Shown: positions 17,344 to 26,721 of the stretch, one piece after another
How the letters are laid out: each line of letters begins with the position of its first letter
How positions within the stretch are numbered: position 1 is the stretch's first letter
NCBI GenBank assembly: GCA_900471815.1
Contig: UICE01000001.1
Span: 85,112-149,111, forward strand
DNA: 64,000 nucleotides
Source: Hyphomicrobiales bacterium
GTDB lineage: Bacteria; Pseudomonadota; Alphaproteobacteria; Rhizobiales; Rhizobiaceae
Direction of reading: 5' to 3'
Position numbers and translations under genes: made by a program
The notes under the pieces: model-generated
The model's input: the letters and a program-made list of their open reading frames with translations, nothing else
What the model was told of the DNA's origin: nothing
Databases searched by the model: none

Positions 17344-20300
17344 ATGACGAACCAGAGGTCACTGATGGAACAGGTCAATGTCAATCGCGCCCGCCGCGAT
17401 GCCACGTCGCTGGACAATCTCAATCGCACGCTCGAAGCACTCGAAAGCCAGTTGCGCAATGCCATGCGGCCCAAAGCGCCGGAAAACGAGCAGGACGGCA
17501 GTGATATTGCTGATCGCTTTGCTGCATTGGCTTCGCGCGCCGGATTGGCATCACCATCCCGCCGTGAGGTTGCGCCTGCAAGCCCGCTGCAAAATGGCAA
17601 GCATGACCTTTCTGCCATAGCCGCGCAATTAAAGCAGTTGCGTACGGAAATGCGCGATGATGCTGAAACATCCAATAATTCGATCCTGCACAATACGACG
17701 CTAAATCGGCTGCAGCAGTCATCGGCACCTGCCAACCATTTTAACAATAAGCAGTTGGACAACGATCCGGCAGCGATTTCCATGCTGCGGGGCGACCTTA
17801 ACGAATTGAAGCAGGCAGTAGCCAAACTTGGCCGCAATGACGCACCTCAACACAATGCTTCAATGCCAGTCCGCTATATGCAGCAGATCGATGATCGCCT
17901 CGACGAAATAAGTCGGGCGCTCGTTGCGACCTCCCACCAGACGCCAGCACGCTTTGCCGAAGCCGATGCTTTTGAACGCCTGGAAGCGCGCATCGCATCA
18001 TTGGCAAGCAGCGTGCAAGCAACAACGCCAGATCGCACTTCTGATGTCATACTGCAACGCATGGGCGAACTGGCACAGCGTGTTGACCATCTCGCCGAAC
18101 AGGCCAAGCGCCCCGCTATCAACATTGATGCGCTTTCCGAACATCTTGCCGCCGTAGCGCGTCATTTGCAGAATGCGCCTGCCGCCATCAGCATTTCGGA
18201 TTTCCGCGATCTTGAAGATCGGGTACTGCAGGTCATCGAAAAGCTCGAAGCCATGCCGCAGCAGTCTGCGATTGATCCCCTCTTCAGTGCCACGATCGAT
18301 CAGCGATTTGCAGAGCTTACGCAGCGGCTCGACGATCACCACCAGATGAGCGAGCATAGCGGTATCCGATTGTCAGACAGTATTGAATCGCGCTTCGATG
18401 ATATGGCCCGCTTCATTTGGGAAAGCGCTCCGCAAAATGATAAGACTTCCGACGCTATCCATAATCTCGAATTGCAGATTGCGGGTCTTGCAGAGCATTT
18501 AGCCAAGTCCAATGATCACTACGCTGAAATGGCCGCCATTCCTCCCCGTCTGGAAGCAATTGAGGAATCAATCGCCGCCAACCGGGATTTTATTGTCGAA
18601 ACCGCGCGCAATGCTGCCGTTGAAGCTGTACGCAATATTTCTGGCGTGACGAATGTCCATGATAGCGCGGTTGCACGCGAACTTGCTGGCGACCTGAAGA
18701 CTCTTGAAAGTCTTGCCCGCAAGTCGGAAGACCGGAATACAAAGACATTTGAAGCGATTCACGACACGCTGTTGAAGATCGTTGATCGTCTGGCATCTTT
18801 GGAAAGCGGACCTGTTCCAGTCTATCGTCATGTTCAGGATACCGTAACAAATGAACCGACGATAACCGAACCTGCTTTTGCAACTCCGACGTTCTCCAAG
18901 TCCGAAGAAATATCTCCCGAAGCAGCAGCCGCTTACAATAGCGAGATGGCTGACCCTGAGCCGAATGCAAAGACATCGATATTTGGAGGTCTGACCTGCG
19001 GTCTGAAGAGCCGTAGCAAACAAGCTCCGGCACAAGACCCAGAAACCGACATGGGGCGCGATGAACCCGATTTGAAGCTGGATATCGATCCAAGCCTGCT
19101 TAATCGTCCGCTTGAGCCGGGTTCCGGCATGCCTGATCTGAATTCCATTCTCAAGCGTGTGCGCGAAGATCGGCGCGAGATGCAACTGGCTGGATCCGGC
19201 AACGGCAAGGCGGATTTCATTGCCGCCGCACGCCGCGCAGCACAGGCTGCGGCATCGGAAATGGAGAATCAGCAAAATTCACCATCCACAGCCGATGAAC
19301 TGGCTGGCGAGGATCGCCCCAAGCGGAGTTTTCTCGCAAGGCAGCGCAAACCTATTCTTTTGGCCATTGGCGCCATTATGATTGCTATTGCCGGACTGCA
19401 GTTGAAGGCAACCTTTCTGGACCATCCTGTCGCACCTCAAGCTACAGCGTCCAAAGCCGCGCCAGCCAAGGTCGTGGAAAAGCCCGCTCCGGTAGCAGCT
19501 GCACGCGAACTTGCAGCGGTGCAACCTGCGCCGGTAAGCGTGGAAAGCGTTATTGCTGCGCAGCAACAAATGCCGGCGACTGTCAATGAAGCGGTCGACA
19601 CCAGCATGACGACTCAATCCGTGCCGCCGAAGTCATCTGAGCCCATGGCGATCCCTGCCATCCCAACCGATGGATTGCCGGATGAACTTCACACAGCTGT
19701 CGTCTCTGGCGATAACAAGGCGCTGTTTGAAATTGGCGACCGCTACATGGATGGGCGTGGCCTTGCGAGCGATTATGGCAAAGCCGCCGAGTGGTACAGG
19801 CTGGCCGCAGAGCGCGGTTTTGCTCCTGCTCAATACAGGATCGGCAACTTCTACGAAAAAGGGCTTGGCGTAGACCGCGATGCCGCGAAGGCCAAGCACT
19901 GGTACGAACTTGCCGCCAATCAAGGCAACGCCAGCGCCATGCATAATCTCGCAGTACTGTTGGCCGCCGGGACAAATGGCGCACCGGACAATGAAGCGGC
20001 GGCACGCTGGTTCACGCGTGCTGCCGAGCTTGGCGTCAAGGATAGCCAGTTCAACCTTGCCATACTTTCGGCGAAGGGCGTTGGCATGAAGCAAAATCTG
20101 GAAGAAAGCTACAAATGGTTTGCCATCGCGGCGCAAGCCGGTGATAGCGATGCTGCTTCCAAGCGTGAGGATGTTGCGCACGCGATGACTCCCGATCAGC
20201 TTGCCCGTGCCAAGGCTGCCTTTGCCCTGTGGAAGCCAAAGGCGATGGATGCCGACGCCAATGCGCTGAATATTCCTGAACAATGGCGCGAAACGCCCGT

Positions 20301-20508
20301 GAAGACCGGTTCGCTCGACATGGAAAAGGCCGTGCGCAACATCCAGCTGATTTTGAACAAGAACGGCTATGATGCTGGTGGTTCTGACGGGAGAATCGGC
20401 TCCAAAACCCGCGAGGCGATCATGGCGTTCCAGAAGGATAATGGTCTGAAGCCGACCGGCAATATCGACAAGGATCTGGTACAAAACCTGTTGAAGAAAA
20501 ACGGCTGA
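17344..20508 (+). CDS. podJ: PodJ-like polar localization factor (coiled coil, TM, Sel1 repeats, PG-binding)
   Basis: This 1054-aa protein has a long N-terminal cytoplasmic half rich in heptad-like and Gln/Glu/Asp helices (about 1-520). An acidic/Pro linker follows, then one transmembrane helix (about 669-690). A Pro/Ala/Val periplasmic linker leads to Sel1 repeats (about 795-935; for example DRYMDGRGLASDYGKAAEWY) and a C-terminal peptidoglycan-binding_1 domain (about 995-1054). This is the architecture of PodJ/PdhS-associated polar organisers in Caulobacterales and Hyphomicrobiales, which mark the new pole and link cytoplasmic factors to the wall. The ATG at 17344 is used; an ATG at 17365 is an alternative. 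The gene appears monocistronic. Confidence 0.82.
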   Translation: MTNQRSLMEQVNVNRARRDATSLDNLNRTLEALESQLRNAMRPKAPENEQDGSDIADRFAALASRAGLASPSRREVAPASPLQNGKHDLSAIAAQLKQLRTEMRDDAETSNNSILHNTTLNRLQQSSAPANHFNNKQLDNDPAAISMLRGDLNELKQAVAKLGRNDAPQHNASMPVRYMQQIDDRLDEISRALVATSHQTPARFAEADAFERLEARIASLASSVQATTPDRTSDVILQRMGELAQRVDHLAEQAKRPAINIDALSEHLAAVARHLQNAPAAISISDFRDLEDRVLQVIEKLEAMPQQSAIDPLFSATIDQRFAELTQRLDDHHQMSEHSGIRLSDSIESRFDDMARFIWESAPQNDKTSDAIHNLELQIAGLAEHLAKSNDHYAEMAAIPPRLEAIEESIAANRDFIVETARNAAVEAVRNISGVTNVHDSAVARELAGDLKTLESLARKSEDRNTKTFEAIHDTLLKIVDRLASLESGPVPVYRHVQDTVTNEPTITEPAFATPTFSKSEEISPEAAAAYNSEMADPEPNAKTSIFGGLTCGLKSRSKQAPAQDPETDMGRDEPDLKLDIDPSLLNRPLEPGSGMPDLNSILKRVREDRREMQLAGSGNGKADFIAAARRAAQAAASEMENQQNSPSTADELAGEDRPKRSFLARQRKPILLAIGAIMIAIAGLQLKATFLDHPVAPQATASKAAPAKVVEKPAPVAAARELAAVQPAPVSVESVIAAQQQMPATVNEAVDTSMTTQSVPPKSSEPMAIPAIPTDGLPDELHTAVVSGDNKALFEIGDRYMDGRGLASDYGKAAEWYRLAAERGFAPAQYRIGNFYEKGLGVDRDAAKAKHWYELAANQGNASAMHNLAVLLAAGTNGAPDNEAAARWFTRAAELGVKDSQFNLAILSAKGVGMKQNLEESYKWFAIAAQAGDSDAASKREDVAHAMTPDQLARAKAAFALWKPKAMDADANALNIPEQWRETPVKTGSLDMEKAVRNIQLILNKNGYDAGGSDGRIGSKTREAIMAFQKDNGLKPTGNIDKDLVQNLLKKNG

Positions 20509-20704
20509 ACGCTCCAAGCGCTTTGCCGTGATAAAATTGCCTCAGGACCCGAAAAAATCCATTGCGACAAAGGGTTTCGCGTTTAAACCTATATTAAAGT
20601 CAAACTCTCAGTCTAAACTCCAATAAAGCCCGCAAGCGAGCAAGAAACCTTAAAGAATTGCTGTCATCGTGGTGCTTGAGCACCATAATGGGGTTTGAAG
20701 AGAC

Positions 20705-21640
20705 TTGGGTATTTACCTGCCAATAGCCGAGATTTCGGTCAATATCTTCGTGCTGTTCGGCATGGGAGCGGCTGTGGGATTCCTGTCTGGCATGTTTGGT
20801 GTCGGTGGGGGATTTCTCATCACCCCGCTCCTGATTTTCTACAACATTCCCCCTGCTGTCGCCGTTGCGACGGGTGCAAATCAGGTCATCGCCTCTTCTT
20901 TCAGCGGCGCTCTTACGCATTTCAAGCGCGGCACGCTGGACGTCAAACTTGGGTCATTGCTGGTTGTAGGCGGCATTGTTGGTGCTGGCATAGGCATTTA
21001 TGTTTTCGTTCTCTTGCGCGAACTTGGTCAGTTGGATCTGATAGTTTCCCTGCTTTACGTGGTCTTCCTGTCAACAATCGGTGGTCTGATGCTTTATGAA
21101 AGCGTCCAGGCCATGCGACGAACCCGAGCAGGACAATTGGCAACGTTGAAAAAACCGGGGCAGCACAATTGGGTGCACCGGCTTCCATTCAAAATGCGGT
21201 TTCGTGCCTCAAAGATCTATGTGAGCATTATTCCAATTCTGGTATTGGGGGCAGCAATTGGCTTCCTGTCGTCAATTATGGGTGTGGGTGGTGGCTTCAT
21301 CATGGTCCCAGCCATGATCTATCTGCTTAAAATGCCGACCAATGTCGTTATCGGCACGTCGCTCTATCAAATCGTCTTCGTTACCGCCTTTGCAACAATC
21401 ATGCAGGCAACCACCAACCAGTCGGTCGATATTGTGCTTGCGTTTCTGTTGATGTCCGGCGGTGTCATCGGCGCGCAATATGGAGCGCGTATCGGCCAGA
21501 AATTGCGCGGCGAGCAACTGCGCGCCTTGCTGGCTATGCTGGTTCTCGCTGTTGGCCTGCGTCTTGCTATCGAGCTTTTTGTCACTCCTGATGATCTTTA
21601 TTCGATCAGCCTTGCAGTTGTAACCGGGGGCGGCTTATGA
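20705..21640 (+). CDS. TauE/SafE family sulfite/sulfonate exporter
   Basis: This 311-aa inner-membrane protein has about eight helices and two internally repeated GFLSGMFGVGGGF / GFLSSIMGVGGGF motifs (near residues 25 and 180). This duplicated signature defines the TauE/SafE family of anion exporters. The start is a TTG at 20705 preceded by GAAGAGA. No ATG precedes the first helix, so the TTG is needed to keep a complete N-terminus. Its TGA overlaps the ATG of the next gene, so translation is coupled. The exported solute is probably a sulfur or organic anion, by family only. Confidence 0.87.
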   Translation: MGIYLPIAEISVNIFVLFGMGAAVGFLSGMFGVGGGFLITPLLIFYNIPPAVAVATGANQVIASSFSGALTHFKRGTLDVKLGSLLVVGGIVGAGIGIYVFVLLRELGQLDLIVSLLYVVFLSTIGGLMLYESVQAMRRTRAGQLATLKKPGQHNWVHRLPFKMRFRASKIYVSIIPILVLGAAIGFLSSIMGVGGGFIMVPAMIYLLKMPTNVVIGTSLYQIVFVTAFATIMQATTNQSVDIVLAFLLMSGGVIGAQYGARIGQKLRGEQLRALLAMLVLAVGLRLAIELFVTPDDLYSISLAVVTGGGL

Positions 21641-22431
21641 GGCTGGCCCAGTATTCATTCTTCCTGCTTGCCGCGTTTCTTGCCGGGCAACCTGCCCTGG
21701 CCCAGCAGCGCCCAGCAAATACGGAAACGGTGGAGATTGGCCTTTCGACCGATACGATTGCCATCACCTCGGGCTTTCGCGGCACTGACCTGATCGTATT
21801 CGGGGCCTTGGATAATGCCGACCCGCTCATTCAACGGCAGGGGCGCTACGATATTGTCGTGGTTCTAGAAGGACCGGAACGCAGTTTTGTTGTCCGCCGC
21901 AAGGACCGCTATCTGGGTATTTGGGTCAATGCCGAATCTGCCTCGTTCCAGCACATTCCAGCATCCTATTCCCTTGCCTCCACGCGAAATCTACAGGACA
22001 TCGCGACGCCGAAAATCTTCACCCAGCTTGGGCTTGGCGTGAACAATATGTACTATGAACCGATGCCGGACGGTTTCAGCTCCAGTGAATCACTCAAGGA
22101 ATTCACGACCGAATTGCCGCGCCTCAAGCTTAAGCAAAGGCTGTATAACCAGCGTCCCGGCGATGTTCAGTTTTTGTCGGCGACTCTTTTCCGCGCGACG
22201 CTATCCCTGCCTGCCAATGTTCCTGTTGGCAAGCATGTGGCGCGGGCTTTTCTCTTCCGCAATGGTGAGTTCTTGCGCGAAAATGCCACCAGTCTCAATA
22301 TTGTAAAGGCTGGGCTTGAGTTCCGCATTTATCGTGCAGCGAACCAATATAGCTTGCTTTACGGTATTTTCGCCGTGTTGCTGGCCGTGGTTACCGGCTG
22401 GGCTGGCCGCCTGATTTTCCGTAAGGATTGA
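21637..22431 (+). CDS. TIGR02186-family membrane protein, partner of the TauE/SafE exporter
   Basis: This 264-aa protein has a Sec signal peptide (ending near LAQQRPA), a beta-rich periplasmic domain and a single C-terminal helix (about 240-258, LLYGIFAVLLAVVTGW) followed by RLIFRKD. It matches what is known of the TIGR02186 family in alphaproteobacteria, which is encoded next to TauE/SafE permeases. The ATG overlaps the exporter stop as ATGA. A role as a periplasmic partner of the permease is inferred from the constant gene pairing. It converges with the methyltransferase gene, with 3 bp between stops. Confidence 0.82.
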   Translation: MRLAQYSFFLLAAFLAGQPALAQQRPANTETVEIGLSTDTIAITSGFRGTDLIVFGALDNADPLIQRQGRYDIVVVLEGPERSFVVRRKDRYLGIWVNAESASFQHIPASYSLASTRNLQDIATPKIFTQLGLGVNNMYYEPMPDGFSSSESLKEFTTELPRLKLKQRLYNQRPGDVQFLSATLFRATLSLPANVPVGKHVARAFLFRNGEFLRENATSLNIVKAGLEFRIYRAANQYSLLYGIFAVLLAVVTGWAGRLIFRKD

Positions 22432-22434
22432 TCC

Positions 22435-23349
22435 TCAATCCCGCAGTCTTGCAACAATAATCAGCCCTTGCAGAGGTTCGCCGCGATCAAGCCGAATGGT
22501 TTCTCTGGCAAGCGAGACCAAAGCCATGCCCTGCGCCGATAAAAGCCGCTCTATATAGGATTGCGAGTGGGTATAACGCAGCGAAGATTGCAGGGTCGGC
22601 TCATCGCTGCCCTCTTGATTTTCGACCGAAAAAACAAAGAGCCCGTCCACCGCCAGTGACTTTGCGATCGTTGCAAAGGCGCGCTCAAGATCGCCCACAT
22701 ATACGAAAACATCGGCGGCAATCACAAGATCGAGGCTACCCGGTTCCACCTCGAATTCGTTGACATCGCTCTTGCGTAGATCATCATAGATTTGCTTTTC
22801 GGCAGCCTTTTGCAACATGGCTTCCGACAGGTCCATTCCGTCCAGACAATCAGCGACCGGTCGCACATATGGACCCATCAAACCCGTGCCGCAGCCCAGA
22901 TCAAGCGCCCGATGATATCTGCGTGCACCGCCATGCACTTCAATGGCTTGTGCCAAAAGCTCTGGAACGCGATAGTCGAGTTTGTCCAGCAAGGCGCTTT
23001 CAAAAGTCGGCGCATAGGCGTCAAAAAGAGTTTCGACATAGGCCAAAGGCGGCGTTGCAGGCACTTGCGCATAACCGGTCGCGGCAAGCTTCAGGCCTGC
23101 ACCAAAGCGATCTTCCGGATCGCATTCCAGCACCTTGCGCCAAGCCGCAGCAGCTGATTCATGCTGCCCGGCGGCTTCCCACATTTCACCGAGGCGAAAC
23201 CGCCCTGCAGTCCAATCCGGAACAAGTTCCAGCGCCTGCGCCATAAGATCGGCAGCAGCGGCATGATCGCCGCTGTCGAACAGCATATCGGCATAGGAAG
23301 CGCGGCGGTCGGCTATCAGATCACCAGATGAGTGGAACGCACGCGCCAC
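22435..23349 (-). CDS. TPR-containing SAM-dependent methyltransferase
   Basis: This 304-aa protein has N-terminal TPR-like helices (about 15-95, with DAAADLMAQALELVPDW). A class I methyltransferase domain follows, with motif I ALDLGCGTGLMGPYV (about 147-161) and the acidic loop DGMDLSEAMLQKA. Proteins of this architecture are often annotated as predicted methyltransferases of the contains-TPR type, with unknown acceptors. The start is a GTG at 23349, only 5 bp after the stop of the upstream membrane-protein gene, so the two form an operon. Confidence 0.85.
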   Translation of the reverse strand: MARAFHSSGDLIADRRASYADMLFDSGDHAAAADLMAQALELVPDWTAGRFRLGEMWEAAGQHESAAAAWRKVLECDPEDRFGAGLKLAATGYAQVPATPPLAYVETLFDAYAPTFESALLDKLDYRVPELLAQAIEVHGGARRYHRALDLGCGTGLMGPYVRPVADCLDGMDLSEAMLQKAAEKQIYDDLRKSDVNEFEVEPGSLDLVIAADVFVYVGDLERAFATIAKSLAVDGLFVFSVENQEGSDEPTLQSSLRYTHSQSYIERLLSAQGMALVSLARETIRLDRGEPLQGLIIVARLRD

Positions 23350-23354
23350 TATTG

Positions 23355-24434
23355 TCAGTTCGTGATCTGCACGCGGATGGCGATAATATCGACAACCTTG
23401 CCGGTTTGGGAAATATCCGAATTGATCCTGATGGCGCCATTGCCCGAAGGTTTCTTGTCGGCGGGAAAATCAACCTGCACAAGATATTCCTTGCTGGCGT
23501 CGGAAACATCGTAGCGCTTGCGGCCACATTCGCCAAGATTGCCGAAGTTGCAACTGACCGCCATTTGCGTCGCGGTGCCATCCGGCGTCCTTGCCACGAT
23601 ATCAAACAGCGCGGTCTTGCCCGCCAGTTGCTGCAATACGCCCTCACCGATCTGGAAGCTGATCTCATCTGCTTCGCTCGGCGATTTTATACGCAGATAT
23701 TTCTGCACCTGATCGCCATCAATGGTTGCCGTTGCCCGCCCCGAAACGGAAACCTGTGTTGTATCCGAAGGTTCGAAAATGCCGATCCACGTACCTTCGC
23801 TGGGCAATTGCCCTTCTTTCAAAGGTTCGTGGCTGCCGCTGGCTGCGGGATTGCCCGTGCTGGCCGGGACGCTGGAAGGCTTCGAATTGATTATGCCCGT
23901 CGCCACCATCCACAATACAACGATCGCGACGACAAACAGGGCAAGAACAATCAAAAGCTTTGTCAGGCCTGTAGCCTTCTTGCTCTCCTGGCGCTGCTTT
24001 TTCTCGCGCCGGTAACGATCTTTCTTCACATAGTCTGGGCGTTCATTGCCGGCAGTAAAAGGCCTGTCTGTGGCCAGTTCCGGAGCACCGAGCTCTGGGG
24101 CTGGTGCGTTGCCGATGGTCGGCTCGATACGTGCATCACGGCCACGAGGGGCCGCAGGCGCTGCGGAAAAGCTTGGCTCACGCGGCTCGACAACCGGCGC
24201 TGGCGCAGCATTAACTACCGGGCGCGCAGCCTGCGCTTCAGTTTCGATCTTGGTAATGGCGAGCTTCAGGCGCTCCCGCCGCTCCTCGCGCTGCGCGTCG
24301 TCAAGCGCCCCATTGGCCGCCAGCGAACGCTCATGCGCGCCCCAGGCCGACTCGTAAACCTTCTGCCGTATTGCAGGGTTCTTGGCATCAGCCTTGGCCA
24401 ATGCATTGCGGATTGCTTGTTCGATCGCTTCCAA
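23355..24434 (-). CDS. Conserved hypothetical single-span membrane protein
   Basis: I do not recognise a named family for this 359-aa protein. Residues 1-75 are charged and helical, residues 75-130 are Pro/Ala-rich, and KKQRQESKK leads into one transmembrane helix (about 149-170, LTKLLIVLALFVVAIVVLWMV). The rest (about 190-359) is a beta-rich, probably periplasmic domain. The start is a TTG at 24434 with AAGGGAT about ten bases upstream. The layout is cytoplasmic, single pass, then exported domain. It is co-transcribed with the downstream methyltransferase. Function is unknown. Confidence 0.75.
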   Translation of the reverse strand: MEAIEQAIRNALAKADAKNPAIRQKVYESAWGAHERSLAANGALDDAQREERRERLKLAITKIETEAQAARPVVNAAPAPVVEPREPSFSAAPAAPRGRDARIEPTIGNAPAPELGAPELATDRPFTAGNERPDYVKKDRYRREKKQRQESKKATGLTKLLIVLALFVVAIVVLWMVATGIINSKPSSVPASTGNPAASGSHEPLKEGQLPSEGTWIGIFEPSDTTQVSVSGRATATIDGDQVQKYLRIKSPSEADEISFQIGEGVLQQLAGKTALFDIVARTPDGTATQMAVSCNFGNLGECGRKRYDVSDASKEYLVQVDFPADKKPSGNGAIRINSDISQTGKVVDIIAIRVQITN

Positions 24435-24598
24435 ACCGACGATTATCCCTTAAAAGAATCAGAGGCTAGCCATAACCTATCTGACTGCTTATTCAAGACA
24501 GAGGCGGCGCAATCATGGCCGCATCATACTTTTTGATGAGATCATTTTTGGTCCACATAGCTTTTGCTTGCTCAAAATCAAAGGCATGATAAAAAGGC

Positions 24599-24625
24599 TT
24601 ACGTTTACGCAAACGTCAAAATTTG
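24599..24625. promoter_or_regulatory. Second copy of the fatty-acid operator palindrome
   Basis: The core TTACGTTTACGCAAACGTCA (24599-24618) differs at only three positions from the core at 15081-15100. The 15-base flank AAACGTCAAAATTTG is identical in both. It ends about 20 bp before the ribosome site of the nitronate monooxygenase gene, so a bound protein would block the promoter or leader. Confidence 0.72.
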
Positions 24626-24644
24626 TCATATCTGGGAGGTAGTC

Positions 24645-25607
24645 ATGGCATTGCCGGAAATTCTGAAGAAAAACCTGCGGATTCCGGTTGTCGGAGCGCC
24701 CTTATTCATCATTTCCCATCCGGCTTTGGTCATTGCGCAGTGCAAGGCTGGCATTGTCGGCTCCTTCCCCGCGCTCAATGCAAGGCCGGAAGCTCAGCTT
24801 GATGAATGGCTGGCGGAAATCACCGAGGCTCTGCGCGACCATGACGAGAAGAACCCGGACAGCCCCGCCGCGCCTTTTGCGGTCAATCAAATCGTCCACC
24901 GCTCCAATAAGCGACTAGAACATGACCTGACCATGTGCGTGAAATACAAGGTGCCTATTGTCATCTCGTCGCTGGGCGCAGTTCCCGAGGTAAATGACGC
25001 GATCCATTCCTATGGCGGCATTGTCCTGCATGACATCATCAACAACCGCCACGCAAACTCCGCCATCCGCAAGGGCGCCGATGGGCTGATTGCCGTTGCT
25101 GCCGGTGCAGGCGGCCATGCGGGCCCGCTCTCCCCCTTCGCGCTTGTACAGGAAATCCGCGAATGGTTTGACGGCCCGCTGCTGCTTTCCGGCGCTATAG
25201 CCACAGGCAAGGCCGTGCTGGCCGCGCAGGCCATGGGCGCAGACCTTGCCTATATCGGCTCCTCCTTCATCGCCACTGAAGAAGCGCGCGCTGTTGACGA
25301 CTACAAACAGATGATTGTCGATAGCGCCTCTTCCGATATTGTCTATTCCAACTATTTCACCGGCATTCACGGCAATTATCTGAAACCATCCATCGCCAAA
25401 TCGGGCATGGACCCGGACCATTTGCCCGAAGCCGACCCTTCCAAGATGGATTTCGAAGCGGCGACCACCGGCGCAAAAGCCTGGAAAGACATATGGGGTT
25501 GCGGCCAGGGCATCGGCGCAATCAAACAGATTGTTCCGGCAGGCGAACTCGTCGCGCGGCTTGAGCGGGAATATAAGGAAGCCAAGGCAGCGCTCTGCGC
25601 CGCCTAA
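24645..25607 (+). CDS. Nitronate monooxygenase (2-nitropropane dioxygenase family)
   Basis: This 320-aa FMN-dependent TIM-barrel protein is predicted to oxidise nitronates or related compounds. Family marks are an N-terminal IPVVGAPLFIISHPALV stretch, a GIVGSFPALNAR loop, and GADGLIAVAAGAGGHAG (FMN-phosphate region with the catalytic His). The ATG at 24645 follows GGGAGG. The longer frame from 24564 would start upstream of the operator and is rejected. The operator copy ties it to the beta-oxidation operon, so its real substrate may be an acyl or nitro-acyl metabolite. That is inference. Confidence 0.9.
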   Translation: MALPEILKKNLRIPVVGAPLFIISHPALVIAQCKAGIVGSFPALNARPEAQLDEWLAEITEALRDHDEKNPDSPAAPFAVNQIVHRSNKRLEHDLTMCVKYKVPIVISSLGAVPEVNDAIHSYGGIVLHDIINNRHANSAIRKGADGLIAVAAGAGGHAGPLSPFALVQEIREWFDGPLLLSGAIATGKAVLAAQAMGADLAYIGSSFIATEEARAVDDYKQMIVDSASSDIVYSNYFTGIHGNYLKPSIAKSGMDPDHLPEADPSKMDFEAATTGAKAWKDIWGCGQGIGAIKQIVPAGELVARLEREYKEAKAALCAA

Positions 25608-26113
25608 CGCGCAGCCGCCCTGTCCAGGACGATCTGCATAAATGTCAGATCAAGCCATTTGCCGAATTTGGTTCCTACTTCCGGCAGATGGCCGACCACC
25701 TGAAAGCCAAGTTTTTCATGCAGGCGGATGGAAGCTTCGTTGCCGGATTCAATACCGGCAACCATTACGTGCTTGCCCAGCTCGCGCGCTTTTTCAATCA
25801 ACGCCAGCATGAGCATCTTGCCGATACCACCGCCACGCGCAGTCTTATGGACATAGACCGAATGTTCCACCGTGTGGCGATAGCCCTCAAAGGCTCGCCA
25901 ATCGCCAAACGATGCATAGCCGGTGACTTGCCCCTCATTATTGACACTGACAAGCACGGGGGAACTCTTTGTCTGCCGGTCGAGAAGCCAAGCCTTGCGA
26001 TTATCGAGATCGACCAGCGTCTCATTCCAGATTGCCGTCGTGTTGAGCACAGCATCATTGTATATTTCCAGGATAATTGGGAGATCCGATTCCACAGCCG
26101 CACGCACAATCAC
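25604..26113 (-). CDS. GNAT N-acetyltransferase, phosphinothricin-acetyltransferase-like
   Basis: This protein of about 169 aa has the GNAT fold. The core reads VRAAVESDLPIILEIYNDAVLN at the start (full stretch at residues 3-24). HTVEHSVYVHKTARGGGIGKMLM contains the acetyl-CoA-binding R-G-G-G-I-G-K loop, and GIESGNEASIRLHEKLGF is the typical C-terminal motif of the Pat/MddA/Bar group. That group acetylates methionine sulfone/sulfoximine or phosphinothricin. I prefer the GTG at 26113, nine bases after AAAGG; an in-frame GTG at 26122 touches the ribosome site. Its start region overlaps the -35 box of the divergent regulator, so the two genes may be co-regulated. Confidence 0.88.
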   Translation of the reverse strand: MIVRAAVESDLPIILEIYNDAVLNTTAIWNETLVDLDNRKAWLLDRQTKSSPVLVSVNNEGQVTGYASFGDWRAFEGYRHTVEHSVYVHKTARGGGIGKMLMLALIEKARELGKHVMVAGIESGNEASIRLHEKLGFQVVGHLPEVGTKFGKWLDLTFMQIVLDRAAAR

Positions 26114-26116
26114 AAC

Positions 26117-26145
26117 TTGCACCTTTAATATTTGTCTACTATAAT
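26117..26145 (+). promoter_or_regulatory. Promoter of the XRE-cupin gene (leaderless)
   Basis: TTGCAC (26117-26122), a 17-bp spacer and TATAAT (26140-26145) form a strong sigma70-type promoter. The expected start point, seven bases on, is the A of the ATG at 26152. No ribosome site is present between them. Confidence 0.6.
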
Positions 26146-26151
26146 TTTATT

Positions 26152-26721
26152 ATGTCTCATAAAATAGATAATGTCGATCAAAAAATTGGCTCCCGCATCC
26201 GCATAGAACGGGAAGCACGCGGCTGGTCTCTGACAGAACTTGCACAAAAATCCGGCGTCTCCCGCGCCATGATCAATAAGGTGGAACGCGGCCAGAGCAG
26301 CCCGACAGCCATGCTGATGGCGCGGTTTTCCGGCGCCTTTGGGTTGAGTATGTCAACATTGATGGCGCGAGCGGAAATGCAGGCGGGGCGCTTGCTGCGT
26401 CGTGGTGACCAACCCATATGGACCGACCCGGAAAGCGGCTATACTCGGCGCCATGTCTCGCCCGTCTCGGACCTTCCCATGGACGTGGTTCATATCGACC
26501 TGCCGCCACAGACGCGTGTGCCGCTGCCTGCCTCGGCCTATATTTTCCTGCGCCAGTTGATCTGGGTTCTTGGCGGGACACTGACCTTCATCGAGGGGGA
26601 GACGACCCACACCTTGCAAGAAGGCGATTGCCTTGAGCTTGGCACCCCCAGCGACTGCGTGTTCGCCAATGAGACGAATGCGCCCTGCCGCTATGCCGTG
26701 ATCGTGCTGAGCAAGCGCTAG
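26152..26721 (+). CDS. XRE-family regulator with C-terminal cupin domain
   Basis: This 189-aa protein has an N-terminal Cro/CI helix-turn-helix (GWSLTELAQKSGVSRAMINKVERGQSS within residues 23-50) and a C-terminal cupin sensor domain (about 105-185, with GTLTFIEGETTHTLQEGDC). Members of this group sense small metabolites and often repress an adjacent transporter or acetyltransferase gene. The ATG at 26152 has no Shine-Dalgarno and sits where transcription should begin, so the mRNA is probably leaderless. The upstream frame to 26077 overlaps the divergent GNAT gene and is rejected. Confidence 0.9.
   Translation: MSHKIDNVDQKIGSRIRIEREARGWSLTELAQKSGVSRAMINKVERGQSSPTAMLMARFSGAFGLSMSTLMARAEMQAGRLLRRGDQPIWTDPESGYTRRHVSPVSDLPMDVVHIDLPPQTRVPLPASAYIFLRQLIWVLGGTLTFIEGETTHTLQEGDCLELGTPSDCVFANETNAPCRYAVIVLSKR

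Noticed and set aside
18568..19275. A 235-codon minus-strand frame in the podJ-like gene
   Set aside because: Cys/Arg-rich composition typical of antisense to a helical acidic protein.
23328..24536. A 402-codon plus-strand frame opposite the unknown membrane protein
   Set aside because: The minus-strand frame has a ribosome site, a transmembrane helix and an operon partner. The plus-strand frame is Arg/Cys/His-rich and featureless.
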